Assembly (NCBI RefSeq): GCF_018812025.1
Contig: NC_063045.1
Location: 58,618,383-58,682,382 of the forward strand
Direction: 5' to 3'
Source of the DNA: Megalobrama amblycephala
Lineage: Eukaryota > Chordata > Actinopteri > Cypriniformes > Xenocyprididae
Length of the DNA: 64,000 nucleotides
In this document: positions 34,601 to 46,769 of the stretch, one piece after another
Layout: each line of letters starts with the position of its first letter
Numbering within the stretch: the first letter of the stretch is position 1
The notes under the pieces: model-generated
Seen by the model: the letters and a program-made list of their open reading frames with translations, nothing else
Told to the model about the DNA's origin: nothing
Database searches by the model: none
Program-made: the position numbers and the translations under genes

Positions 34601-36013
34601 TTCTTTATTAATGGAAGTTTCACTTCAGCTGTTGTCTCTTGATATTGTGCTTGTTGGTCCATGTACATTTGTTGTATGATCTGAACATTCGATTATAAAT
34701 TATTGCAAATTCAGGCTGACATAGATTAGGTTTTGTCGAATTACACTAATGATTTGTGATGGCCTTGGGAGCGTAAATTCAAATTGGTTGAACATTATAA
34801 TCTAATAAACAATGTTTTGCACCCCACCCCATGCCATAATTTTTCAGCAAAATGTGGATATTCGTAGCTTTCATTTATAGCCATAGAATTTCCAGTTATT
34901 ATTCATATGCATATCATATGCACCATGAATACACAATTTTAATAATGACGATGATTATTATTGTTTGTATTATTGGGTTTTTTTTTATTCTTCACATTGT
35001 TTTAATGGAAAAATATAATATGCATAGTTCAATGACGTTACGGGTCATTTTTTTGTCCAAAGGCCTTATTAATAATAAAAAACAATATGTCATCCAAAGT
35101 ATGTAAGGTAGAACAACTAGATCTCTTTTATTGAATCCAAAAGGTTTTAATTATATTTTGCACTTTTAAAAGTCCTTATATTTAAAAGGTATTTTAAAGA
35201 TTTTGAAGTGTCAAAAGGTCATTTGGTTTTAAAAAGTAATAAATGTATATATATATTTTTTTTATTCTGGCATGATTTTATAACATCATATATCAACATA
35301 GTGCAAAATGGTATTAAAATTATGTGTAGAAGTCGTTGCTTTGTTATGAGAAAGAATGTCCGGAAAAATGAATTTAATTGATGTCATTCAGAGTAACCAA
35401 TATTTGTTCGAAAGGGCTGCGCACCATCGGCGACATCAAACTTGGAGAGCGTTTGGAGAGCAAGTCATGCTTTTGAATCGTCTTGCGGTACTTTGATGTC
35501 ACCATGTGCGCACGCCGAGCATCTCAAACAAGCCCAATATAAAGGGACCATTTTGGATCAAGTCATGCCGTCAATACCATGTGACAGGATGTGACATCAT
35601 TCAGACTCCTGCAAAGGACCACATGGTCATGAAGCAAAGTAACTAACTCTCTTTTAACTATTCTGAAAAATTTATGTTTTCACTTGCTCATACACATGTC
35701 CCGAAACATCAGGTCATTAACCGCTAAAACAATGTTGTAAATGGAATTGGAATATTTTAAAAAACATGTACTAAATATAAAATGTTTGATTGTGTAAAAA
35801 GTGTAATTCGGTAAAACCAAAATTTTGGTTAAACCGAATGACTTTTTGGTGACAAATTTTGTCCATCTTGTAAAAAATGACAAAAGCAGTGTTAATTGAT
35901 TATAAAAACCACATAATCTCATTGTTAACACTTAATTAAATTTCAAAATGAATTATATCTTCATTATTATACACTTACACATTTACACTTTTAAAAACTA
36001 TATTCGTCAATGA

Positions 36014-36015
<2 letters not shown>
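34601..36015. other. Anonymous DNA with probable repeat remnants
   Basis: The section 35410-35640 (GGCTGCGCACCATCGGCGAC and following) and the inverted words GGTAAAACC/GGTTAAACCGAA near 35810-35840 look like pieces of dispersed elements. Neither has both ends. No exon is supported. Confidence 0.3.

Positions 36016-36068
<53 letters not shown>
36016..36068. repeat. (TA)n microsatellite
   Basis: A TA run of 53 bases. Confidence 0.95.
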
Positions 36069-36072
<4 letters not shown>

Positions 36073-37774
36073 TACATATTTTTTGACACTTGTTGCTGCA
36101 GATTTTTTTTGATGCAGTCAGTAAAATCTTTATTGTTGATATGTGATTGATCATTCATTGAAATGTATATTCATTCATTTTTTATTTTATCATGAACTGT
36201 GATATGTCAGTGTAATATTGATCTTAGAGATTGATGGGCTTCATTTACAGGCGACTCACAAAATCATTAATATTTTATGCATTTAGTGTTTTACTCTAGA
36301 ATAGTGAACTGTATCTGTGAAAATCATGCTTGAATTCTAATGCTGAATAGCAATATTAACGCTGACATAGCTGGATATGAAATAATCGCTCGGCATCAGT
36401 GTTCAGGGCTTTAAAAGGACAGCAATGGGAAAGAGAGCACCGGAGGAGTGATTGCAGATGAAGGTCTCGCAAAGAAAATGAAAAGTGTAGCACTGTTACG
36501 CATACAGAGGATGAAAGGCACACTCAGATGAAGGTCTGTGTGTGTTCGACCCATCGAGCTGTTGACCACATTGATTTTCTTTTTTCCCCTCTGATTTTGC
36601 CACTTAGAGCAGAGAGAGGCCTGGATTCGTCCCTGGCTCTCGAAGCCTTTCACTGGAGCAAATCCTCCTCAGGATGTACAAGTGATTATGGGTAATTACG
36701 TGTGGAGAATGGACACTCAAGGAGAGCCGAGTGTTTAGAGCCTGTCAGTCAAAATGCATCACAGGAAACAGAGAAGAAACGAAAACAAGGGCTTTCATGA
36801 AGCTACATACATTCACACTGTTGTGAAGAGGTGATCATTTGTTATTTCCTCTTTGAGTTAAACAGATTTAGACACTGAAGACTAACACTTAACATAGAGG
36901 CCTCAAATGCTTTTTACAATAAAAACACAACCCAGAAATGCCATTTGCAACCCATTTTACTTCTCTAATGTAACATGTAGGTTGAAATTTGATCCCATTA
37001 GGAATTGATGTAATGCGTGCGTGTTTCAGAAATAATTTCAGCTTAACTGCCTGAGTGATATTGATATTATTTAGCAATAAACTGCCTGCCTTCGACAAAA
37101 GTAGGTTTTAGCCAAATCCCAGAACAGGAACCGTGCTGAACAGAACACAGACTAATTCCGTTAAAAATAAAAAAAGCTTCAGTAATCTCTCATGTGATAC
37201 AGGGCCTCAGGGCCTTCTCCAAAATCTTTTATGGAGAAGTTGCATATTTTGTATCCTAAAGGCTTTGACCTTGGCTACTACTTTGCAGGTCTAATGCCAG
37301 ACAACATATTGCATACTTTTTGTACTGTTTAACAGAACAGTTGGTAGTACATTAACTTCTCATTCCTTTTTTTTTTTCTTCATGAAAAATGTTCTCTGCT
37401 GAGCAAACGCATAATTGGATTTCAGGCCAATCTGGATTGGAAAAATCCTTCTAAAACATGAATAATTTCATTATCAGCCAAGGCATGAAGTTATTATAGA
37501 TCGGCCTGCAAATCGCTGCACATCATTTGAAAGTCATGCACACTTCTAATTTGAAATGTAATTCTTCATGTTGACCTCGGTGACATACTTTCTTATGAAG
37601 TCATTTGTATCACGATAATGATCTCAAATATTAATAATGTAGCTATTTTCCTGCTTTAACGGATTGTTGTACTACATGATGTGAATGTGATACTAAGGAT
37701 GGATCAGGATGGTCCAATCAAAAATACTATATATATATATAAAAATTCTAAAAAAAAAAAATCAACTCTGCAAA
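36069..37774. other. Largely repeat-free intergenic DNA
   Basis: This is one of the longer stretches without recognisable element ends. The part 37420-37680 has mixed composition with homeodomain-like AT cores (TCATTATCAGCC, TCTAATTTGAAATGTAATTC, CACGATAATGATCTC), suggestive of a conserved non-coding element. No exon is supported. A possible acceptor (TTTTGCCACTTAG, near 36605) has no matching frame evidence. Confidence 0.3.
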
Positions 37775-38054
37775 GCTTAGTTTAGTTAAGCTTGCTTAGG
37801 GTCATGTCTGCCAGACATCAATCAGATGCATTTCCCACAAGTCCCACTGACATGCCTTGAAACGCAAAGCATTATTCAGTGTGTTTATAATGTCCACTGA
37901 AACAGGAAGACAAGGCGGGACATATCGAACAGCTCCTTCCCTTTTTAAAATGGTGTTTAGATTATATCACATCTCGGCCAGAGCCATTGAGCTTGGTAAA
38001 GCCTCAGTTTCCTTCTAATCTCTAGCCAACCGATCTTTCAGCCAACCAAGTCAG

Positions 38055-38470
38055 AACTGAAATTTTAAAAATGTGAGGTTTCGCGTGCTGTTGATTGGAT
38101 TCGTAAACACCTCTGATTTGCCTTTGTGTTCACATGCTCATCAGATATGTCTGTGATTGGCTACAATGATCAACACTTCAAAAACATAATGTAAATAGAA
38201 GTCAATGGCGCTCTTCACCGAGCGCTTGCACAGATACACACGGTAGCGTTTGAATGCAGGTATCTACGAGTGGCCCGGTCTGCTGATAGACGCCTGCTTT
38301 CAAACGCTCCCGCTTTTAAAACACTTTCAAACACTACCATGTGTTGATCATTGTAGCCAATCACAGACATATCTGTTGAGCACGTGAGCACAATGGCCAA
38401 TCAGAGGTGTTTACGAATTTGCTCAACAGCGCTCAAAGCCTCACGTTTTTTAAATTTCAGCACCGACTTG
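38055..38470. mobile_element. Fold-back element
   Basis: The left arm (38055-38190, including GTGATTGGCTACAATGATCA) is inverted in the right arm (38335-38470, TGATCATTGTAGCCAATCAC). A second inner pair around AGCGTTTGA / TCAAACGCT flanks the centre near 38270. Arms are about 130 bp with moderate divergence. Confidence 0.65.
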
Positions 38471-38503
38471 GTACCAAAGTTGGTACGGTCTTTTGACAAC
38501 AGT

Positions 38504-38940
38504 CTAGACTGGAGCAGACTGTGTGCGTGCTGCAGCAGTTTGCGCGACATTAACGTGAAACCAGACTTAATTCGCCCCAATGGAAAGCATGTTTACACTG
38601 TCTGAATTTTTTATCACCTATATAGTGCACTATGGGCCATTCACCATGTACAAAATAGTAAATGTGTGAACAAGTGACTGATTTTAGCCGCAGATTCAGC
38701 GTCTTTTTATAGTGTAGGGGGCGGGACGCTTTAGATTCTAGAGAGCATTTGATTGGAGAAACTGAAGTGCAGCGTGATATCATCAAAATTATCCATATTG
38801 GCGGAAGTGAGAAAAAGTTTTTAATGCTTATATCTTCTAAATGCAAATTTTGTCATTGTTTTTGGAGCACACTAGCTTATAGATAACAGCGAGACTAACA
38901 TATAAAAGCTAAAAAACTTAAATTTTGATTTCATGGGACT
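38504..38940. repeat. Dispersed repeat, copy 1
   Basis: It is closely similar to 47722-48096 over about 370 bp. Shared words include CATGTTTACACTGTCTGAAT, TATATAGTGCACTATG, GATTCTAGAGAGCAT and ATGCAAATTTTGTCATTGTT. No terminal inverted repeats were seen. Confidence 0.65.
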
Positions 38941-39325
38941 TTAAGGGATGTTCACATAAGAACAGTTCTTGCATTTAAAAACAGCTGGATGCATCCCTTT
39001 ATGAATGCGATAATGCAATTAAATATTATGTATAAATAATTATTTTGCATTTTTAGTACGTTTTTTTCTGCCTAGGAATAATGTTTTCAATGTGAAATAT
39101 TCAGTTCAGATTTGTTTATAAAGCTCTTTTCCCATAGCATTAAAAAAAATTGTAAATTCAATCTATAAATGTATATATTCTCTGAGAAGCTGTTCAGATA
39201 TACAACATTTTTTTTTTTTTGTCTTAGATGTGTTTGTTTGATGCATCTTGCATTATTGCATTCATAAAGGGCTCCACTCAGCTGTTTTTGAATGCAAGAG
39301 CACGTCTATGAGAACATCCCTTAAG
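38940..39325. mobile_element. Fold-back element with TTAAGGGATGTTC ends
   Basis: The left end TTAAGGGATGTTCACATAAG is mirrored by CTATGAGAACATCCCTTAA. Inward, AACAGCTGGATGCATCCCTT and ATTGCATTCATAAAGGGCTC also pair. TTAA lies at both ends. Arms are roughly 80 bp. Confidence 0.7.
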
Positions 39326-39386
39326 AAATGTGTCTGATCGATGTCTGGCGGACACGACCCTAAACAAGCTTAATTAAACTGAGCAT

Positions 39387-40865
39387 CACAGTTGATTTGA
39401 AAAGCGTGTAGTTGTGCACATCTCTAAGTGTGACATCATCGCCCCATCTTGCCACGCTCTCGCGTTCGGTTTGATTGATGAGTGGCATTTGAGAAATTGC
39501 TCTGAGACTAATGTCGCATGTCGTTTGCACGGTGCAAATATTTCTGCACGGTCTCCCGTGGCAGTGTGTTTTAATTAGCTTTGGAATCATACAAGACAAG
39601 CAACATGACGTTGGTGAATTTGTGCTCATAATGCTCAGTAAGCCCGAGCATTGTGTTTGCTGACCGAGGCTCTGTGTGTTCATTGAGCGAGTATGTCGCT
39701 TCGGTATCCTCAGGGTTGCTGGTGAGGCTTGTACTTAATTGCAAATTTGCAGTCTGAAGAAATCCAACTGCCAAGTGGCAAATGACTATTGAATACACTC
39801 CAACGACGCTGGTGTCGACTGTTTTTTTTTTTCCATCTGCAGGAGGAATAATGATGTGGGATTTCAATCCCCAATTGTTTTAAAAGAGCAATTAAGCATT
39901 GTGTATGCAATGTTCAGCACGAAATCCCTCAATATGGAAAATGTCGAGTGTTGTTTTGGAGCAAATCTGTATGCGTGTCAGTTTTTTCAATCCTCAAATC
40001 TGAGCTCTAGATTTGCCCTTTAATGCTTTGAAAATCTTCCCATTTATATCTTAAAGAACAATTAGCGCCTTCGTTTCACGCTCGACTGCGTGATAATACC
40101 CGTCTCAACCCGAGGCCTCTGTTGATCTTGTTTCCAATCATCTCGGGCCTTGTCTGTTAATTATGTCCAATTTTCATGGACAGTACAGCAATTATCAAGG
40201 ACTCATGGCAAGAGTTAGCTCCCTGCTGCTATGCGCTTCATTGACATTATTTAATGTTTAAAATATACTCTGTGATAATACTACAGGGCTCCAGTCCAGA
40301 CTAATATTTGAGAGCAGTGGCGAGAGCAGGTGCCAATTAATTCCACAGAAGATGGCGCTGTTTATTGTTTTTTTTTTTAAATCATAGAGGTAACCTAATC
40401 ATATTACCATTGTTTAGCATTAATAAGCGCAGTTACTAATAGTATTACATGTTTATTAATTGGAAATTTGACAGTAAAGAGCTTGAATTGAGATGCAGAT
40501 CAAATTAAATTATTAACAGTAACGTGCAAAAACACTTTTATAGGGAAAAATGTAAATATTCTACTCTCATCAAATGTAGTACAATACTGAACTGACCGAC
40601 AGCTTCAGTGATACTAAAAGCAGTGCTCTTTACTTGCTTTGTGTAATTCAGTCACATTTTGAAGAAGTTTTTGTTTTTCATGAGACTTTTCCGACTTTTC
40701 CATATATTATGGAGTCAATAAGTGCTCCTCTGCTGCCATATAGTAGTATTTTCATGTCAAAGTTTTGTTTGCCTAGAAGTGTTAGTTTTCCTTTATATTT
40801 AACCTTTTAGTTTTACAAATCTTTACATTAAAAATAACATTAAAATTGACTAACATTTAGAGCTT
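39387..40865. other. High-complexity intergenic DNA, candidate conserved non-coding region
   Basis: From 39390 to about 40260 there are no recognisable repeat ends. The sequence is evenly mixed, with AT cores of the kind bound by homeodomain proteins (TTTTAATTAGCTTTGG near 39570, ACTTAATTGCAAATTTGCAG near 39735, GTTAATTATGTCC near 40157). No exon is supported. Conservation cannot be judged from one sequence. Confidence 0.3.
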
Positions 40866-41423
40866 TTAAAGGTGATAGAGAAGATTTTTTTCGTCGACTG
40901 AGAATCCAAAGACTGTTACTGAGTTTTTGAAATGAGCGCATGCGTAAGAACAGCCCCCCTCCTTCACTGCTCATTTCAAAGGAACGCCTCCCAAAACGCG
41001 TGCACGAGTAGATTGGAACACGAGTGTTTACCACCGGCATTCGCTGTGTCGTGTTTTTTGGATTCGTTATGTCGGACTCACCGCAGGTAACTCATGATCT
41101 GCACTTGTTATTCCTGTCTCCTGACAAAAACATTGCATGCGGCGCCTGTAGAGTGTGGAAAGTTACTGGAGCGCGCAGCCGCGCATGTCTCTCACACGGA
41201 ACGTCATGGCAGTGATTGACAAGCCAGAGGGCCAATCGTTTACGCGATGATCGCGTAAACGATTGGCTGATGTTTTTAAGGCCCTACCTCACGCACAGAT
41301 GATGTATATTAATATTATTACTTTCAATGCACCTAATAAATAGTCTTTTATCAGTTAGTAAAGACAGTTTCAAGTAATATTGCAAAAATGTATAAAACAA
41401 AACATCCTCTTTAGCACCTTTAA
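40866..41423. mobile_element. 558-bp TTAA-flanked element containing a perfect palindrome
   Basis: It begins TTAAAGGTGATAGAGAAGAT and ends CATCCTCTTTAGCACCTTTAA, with TTAA at both ends and imperfect terminal inverted repeats. The interior is CpG-containing (GCGCGCAGCCGCGCATG). A 63-codon plus-strand frame at 41024 is not supported as a gene. Confidence 0.65.
41231..41267. repeat. 37-bp perfect palindrome
   Basis: GCCAATCGTTTACGCGAT (41231-41248) and ATCGCGTAAACGATTGGC (41250-41267) are exact reverse complements around a single G. Each arm is 18 bp with no mismatch and starts with a CCAAT box. Confidence 0.95.
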
Positions 41424-43724
41424 GTGCTTTTAAGCACTTTAAAAAGTCCTTGAAAAGTGCTTGAATTTCACTCTCAAATGTTTTCATGAACGCTGAAATT
41501 AATAATGTAAAAGCATTTGAGTATTTCTGCCACAATACCATAGTTTCAGTAAGCGTTTCTTGCCATTTCTCTGTAATTGTTTGCAATTTACTGGCAATTT
41601 ATGAGTGAAAATCGTTACATTTTTCAGTGTATAATAGTTGTAAATAAAAGTACATTTTACAAGAAAATGCAATTTTTCTGCTCCAAAATGTCATGTTTAA
41701 TTCAATGTGTTACTTGCCATTTCTTTGTAATTGTTTTTATTTTCTAGCAATTTCTGAGTGAAAATAGTTTCCACACCAATTTGTTTTTCAATGTAATATC
41801 TATCCGAGCAAATGCCACTAACATCAGCTGCTAAACATTTGTGAGGATCCGAATGCAGTTTTGCTTGCTTCATAAATTGCTACTGACAGAAATCATGATG
41901 GTCTCTTTCAGCGCTCTTAAAACCTCCTTGATGCCTGTGTGAGGAAGAAGAAAAGAAGTAGTAAGTGATTGATGAAATGAGATGTTTCCATTTCCAAAGC
42001 TTGCAGTAATCTTCAGCGAGTTTACCTGTTCTCCAGCAGAGCCTTGGGATCCTTGCTGCTTCAAGGCTTGTTTGTCTTCCCCCAGTCTGTGTGCTTGTCA
42101 GAAGTTGTGGCAGAACCATCACAGATGAGTGCGAGGGAGAAACCGTGGCCACGTCCTCCAGAGAAGAGCAAATATTTCTGTAGGTGCGTGAAGTGTCATT
42201 TAAATAGAAGAAGGTAAAGTGCAGGTGTTGAGTAAACCATACATGAGATTTATTGTTAGTGAGCGTGTGTTTTTGGCAGGTGGTTGCAGAAAATATTGGA
42301 CTAGTGGAAAGAGGGCAAGATAAGGAAAGCACTGACAGGAGATCTATTCACTTTCTAGGCTCTAAAGGGTTGCAGGTAAACAGAGTGTCAATCATCAGGA
42401 TTAGTTCACACAGAAATGCGCCGCTACTCTTTGTTGCACGCTTGGGGGGAACTTTGCAGCGATGTCATCCACTGTGTCTGTGCCAGATTTCAAAAGCTGC
42501 AATATCATGATTGGGAATGTAAACAATTTATTCACCCTGTAAATGTGTGCAAAAAAAAAAAAGAAGCACACTAAATATGCTTGTCTCATAATTACAGAAT
42601 TAATTCAGCCAAAAACTAAAAATCTGTCATTGTTTATTCACCCTCACGTGATTTCAAAACCTTTTTTTTCATTTTTTCATTTAACAAATTTTTAAGACTG
42701 TTCATCTCTACAGTAAGTTAAGTTTCTTTTTGTCTTCCATAGAACTGCTGTTTATGGGTTTGGGATGTGATTAATCAGTGGTCAATCTAATTTAGCAATT
42801 CTTGTTTAATCAATTTCAGTTAGTGTAATTATAATCAACTAAAACCATTAAAAAAATGTTACCTGAAATAAAGTATTAAATCTTGAACGTTATTTTTTTC
42901 AGTTAGCTGACAAGTAAATGTCTCTTTGTTATTTAGTTTAACTTGATGTACTAAAATAATTAAAACTAAAACTGAAATAATTAAAAAATATATTGACATT
43001 AAAAAATGAATAAAAATGACAAACAACAAAATGACTGAAACTTAGTTTTTTTCAGTTGCTAACATACGTTTGTCCAATCTTTAGTCACATTTTCAAAACT
43101 CTAAACACATTTAGCAGAACATCCGTCTGTTGTGACCATACCATTAACACAATTCATGTCGTTTTCACACAAAATGCAGTCTAGTTTCTAAAATGCTTAC
43201 ATTTTCTTTTCATATAAGCTTACCTCCATACCAAAATCATGGATCTTTCTCATCTTATTTGCAAATGCTTAAACACAGCAAGTCAGAAATGAAGACCTAA
43301 TGTTCCAATCTTTAAATATAGGATAAAACCTATACTTTTGCAACAACAGCAGTACTGAAAAGTACTGGAAAAAAATATCAAACAAATACTGAAACAATTG
43401 ATAAACATTTTTAATTAGCAGATCACTTAAATAGAAATAGCAGATTCCAATCTCAGTTGGAGGAATAGTCAGGTGTTGAACTTCTTTCCATTACATGGAC
43501 ATACACAGTAAAATAGGACTCTTTGAATCGGATTTGTTCAGTGTGTATGAAGAACAACACAGAGGAGCAGAGAGAAAATAATATCTGGGTAAGGGAGAGG
43601 AATAGATGAAGGTGGAAAGGAGAAGTTGGATCAGGACAAGGGAGAAGAAGAGGTATAGGAGAGGAGGAAGAATGTGTGCTGGATTGTGCATCTCTATGGT
43701 TTTCCCCCTTACACATGTGGAACC
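41424..43724. other. Anonymous DNA
   Basis: A 150-codon minus-strand frame (41880-42332) is rich in S and T with no motif or splice support, and is treated as chance. Phrases near 41460-41780 (CTTGCCATTTCT, GAGTGAAAAT) recur twice at a spacing of about 150 bp, a weak internal duplication. No element ends were established. Confidence 0.3.
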
Positions 43725-43963
43725 TATGAAAGCTTATTTCTGCCATGAATAGAAAAAAAAAAAAAGGTAATTGTGACTTTTTATCTTACAATTCTTACTT
43801 TTTTTCTCTCAGTTCCTAGTTTACATCTCACAATTCTGAGAAAAAAAGTCAGAATTGTGAGATGTAAACTCACAATTGCAAAATAAAAAAAATATTTTTG
43901 ATAAAAAGTCAAAAAATTACCTTTTATGCTTTTTTATTCTGTGGTGGAAAAAAAGCTTCCATA
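43725..43963. mobile_element. 239-bp element, compact relative of the minisatellite-bearing element
   Basis: The ends TATGAAAGCTTATTTCTGCC and GGTGGAAAAAAAGCTTCCATA form imperfect terminal inverted repeats with TA at each edge. The interior holds a palindrome, CACAATTCTGAGAAAAAAAG followed by TCAGAATTGTGAG, the same unit that is tandemly amplified at 56861-57936. Confidence 0.7.
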
Positions 43964-44650
43964 ATAACCAAAGACCATGTATGTTGGATTTGTTGTTGAT
44001 CAATGGCAGCAATTTCAGGTTTTCATTTCAGCAAAAGCTTTATACTACAACAATTCCACTACCACTGTTCTATATTTACAAAATATGTGATCTGCATGCA
44101 CTAGCTACCAAGGGGACACCATCCCACCCTCTATGGGGGCAACATCAACACCAACACCACACACCCAACCCCAGAAAGAGATTTCAACCAAGGGGCCAAC
44201 TGAAGTTCTGCATATATGGGGACTCATTTCACCAGTAGCTGCCCTGAGCAATTGTGTTACTTTCTTCTTCTTCTCTTTTTCTACTGCACATTCTATAAAA
44301 TAATGACTCACTTCTGTTGCCAAGAATGCACACATTCAACACTCAACCAAAAATGGCTTACATGCAATATACTTTTACTGCAGTAAAAGGAAAGTGAATT
44401 TTAAAAACTATGAATTTTATATTTTCTGTTGGTTGAACTGAAACATGACAAGTAAATGCATTTTTCATAATGCCAAAAACTGTTAGTCATTGCACTTTGA
44501 TTGACTTTATGTTCATGTTGGATAGAAAACTAGTGCTATGTTTTGACAGAACGACTCAATTTTGAATCAGGTTTGCCTTGTTTTGATAGAGTTAGTTTGT
44601 GTTGAAAAAGGTTTTTAGTATTTTGAAATGTAGAGTTTGTGTTTATTTAA
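43964..44650. other. Anonymous DNA
   Basis: The open frame 43876-44238 begins in the preceding element and has no supporting features. Nothing else was recognised. Confidence 0.35.
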
Positions 44651-44658
44651 CAAAATAT

Positions 44659-45824
44659 TAGGGATGTCCCGATCACGTTTTTTTGCCCTCGAGTCCGAGT
44701 CCGAGTCATTTGATTTTGAGTATCTACCGATACCGAGTCCCGATCCGATACTTCTATAATACATAAAAAAGAATAAAGAAGAGCGAAAAAACAGATCCAG
44801 GATCCAGGAACAGTGCTTTTCAGGTTTTTCAGGTATCTAACAGTAGTTTTCACGTACAGAAAATGGATAAAGTAATCAAATATAAAATAACACTGCATAT
44901 TATCTTTACTGTATAAAAATAAATAAAGATTAATCATTATTGAAGTTACAAAAACTATTCAGTCAAGAGCAGTGAGTGATTTCTTTGTTATTTGTTGTTT
45001 GATTTAACATTAAAAACAGGCAGCAGGAATAGTTTTTTTCCCTTTAAGACATGCACGATCCAGTACATGTACTGTTACACATGCGCTGTCTTTCTCGACT
45101 AATATACGTTCACTTAAGACATAACCGACTATGTTTGCTAGGATACTCGCTAAGACGGGCATGTTGACATCATTTTTGTATGAATTTGTCCGCTGAAGCG
45201 CAAGACTTGAACGAGAACTCAGTAGCCTATTTGCGCGCTGACTGAAATAAGCGTGTGCGCGCTTCGGATGAGTGCACACAAATCTTCTCACAGCGCGCGA
45301 GTTCTCTTTCGCGTCTTGTTCTTGAAGGTGTAAATCAGCAAGGCTTAAATGAGTTAGTTTAAACACAGATAGCAACGTGTGCTCTTCAGGTCTCACCTGC
45401 GCTCGTGCTATCAACGGCGATGACGGCGTAAATGACTGGACATTAGAGCAGATGGCACTCGCAGTTAACAGTTTACAAAGAGTGACTGTTTTGTCCACGC
45501 TTTCTGATTATCGTTGTAAAGTTTTGCGCATCCATCGACTGAAACATACATTATCTGAACTCTGTCTGTCTGTTTTCCACGTTGCTATTTTAAGCAAACC
45601 ATATTAACCAATAGATGCGTCGTCATTCGAGATGGACCGCGGTGCAAGTGCGTACCGAACCGTAAGTGGAGAACCATACGGTTCGATTTTTTACCGAGAA
45701 CCGTTGCACCCCAATACATATATATCCGAGTCCTGATCGGGAGGTAACGTCCGATTCCGATCGAGTCTGAAACCACGTGATCGGGCCCGATTTCCGATCA
45801 CGTGATCGGATCTGGACATCCCTA
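44659..45824. mobile_element. hAT-type element, 1,166 bp, with exact 8-bp duplication
   Basis: Terminal inverted repeats TAGGGATGTCC and GGACATCCCTA are bounded by identical octamers CAAAATAT (44651-44658 and 45825-45832). An 8-bp duplication is the hAT signature. Subterminal words (GATCACG, GAGTCCGAGT, CCGATCCGATA) repeat in both orientations. A CpG-rich interior (45180-45470) has a 162-codon minus-strand frame that does not resemble a transposase. Near 45635-45715 a second set of inverted words (CCGTACGG-like) suggests a remnant of another hAT end. Confidence 0.88.
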
Positions 45825-45890
45825 CAAAATATGGTTTTGGGCAGAAAATTAACTATTTGGCCACATGTGTGATGTATGTGTGTTGCTGTG

Positions 45891-46769
45891 TTAAAGGTGC
45901 CCTAGAACTTTTTTTTAAAAGATATAATATAAGTCTAAGGTGTCCCCTGAATGTGTCTGTGAAGTTTCAGCTCAAAATACCCCATAGATTTTTTTTAATT
46001 AATTTTTTTAACTGCCTATTTTGGGGCATAATTAGAAACGAGCCGATTTCAGGTTGCGGCCCCTTTAAATCGCGTTCTCCGCCCCCTCCCGAGCTCTCGA
46101 CTCTATCACAGCATAAACAAAGTTTACACAGCTAATATAACCCTCAAAATGGATCTTTACAAAGTGTTCGTCATGCATGCTGAATGCATGCGTCGGATTA
46201 TGTGAGTATTGTATTTATTTGGATGTTTACATTTGATTCTGAATGAGTTTGAGGCTGTGCTCCGTGGCTAAAGCTAACATTACACACTGTTGGAGAGATT
46301 TATAAAGAATGCATAAACACAGACTTCAAGTGTCTTAAAAATGAAAATAACGACGGCTCTTGTCTCCGTGAATACAGTAAGTAAACGATGGTAGCCGTTA
46401 GCCACATTTAGGACATTAGCAACATGCTAACGAAACATTCACTCAGAATAAAAAAATATCATGTTAACATGGATCCAGTTATTATTGCTCCATCTGCCAT
46501 TTTTTGCTGTTTTCCTTGCTTGCTTATCTAGTCTGATTATTCAGCAGTGCACATCCAGACGTTCTGCCCTTGTGTAATGCCTCAATCATGGGCTGGCATA
46601 TGCAAATATTGGGGGCGTACATATTAATGATCCTGACTGTTACGTAACAGTCGGTTGTAAAGATTCGCATGTTTTCCGGAGGGTTATATTAGCAATGTGT
46701 GAAACTCACTTATGTATGTAATGAACTATGCCAATATAAATTCAATTTTTAATTCGAGGGCACCTTTAA
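45891..46769 (-). mobile_element. TTAA-flanked 0.97-kb family, copy 3 (inverted, shortened)
   Basis: It begins TTAAAGGTGCCCTAGAAC and ends GAGGGCACCTTTAA, in the opposite orientation to the copies at 4238 and 8720. It is about 90 bp shorter, mainly near the end by 46680. The donor-like site reads AGATAAGCAAG here, so the GT is lost. A perfect 14-bp palindrome CTGTTACGTAACAG lies near 46639. Confidence 0.8.

Larger units (their letters stand above)
37775..39386. mobile_element. Composite palindrome containing three smaller elements
   Basis: The outer arms pair. TTTAGTTAAGCTTGCTTAGG and the words after it (37781-37833) are the imperfect inverse of 39325-39386 (CGACCCTAAACAAGCTTAAT). Between them lie a fold-back at about 38055-38470, a dispersed repeat at 38504-38940 and a second fold-back at 38940-39325. 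A single fold-back that received several insertions would explain this arrangement. Confidence 0.55.

Noticed and set aside
41880..42332. 150-codon minus-strand frame
   Set aside because: Serine/threonine/histidine-rich with no motif, no splice signals and no flanking exon; length is not exceptional for 64 kb.
45010..45498. 162-codon minus-strand frame inside the hAT element
   Set aside because: No BED zinc finger or hAT dimerisation pattern was seen; probably the CpG-rich non-coding part of the element.
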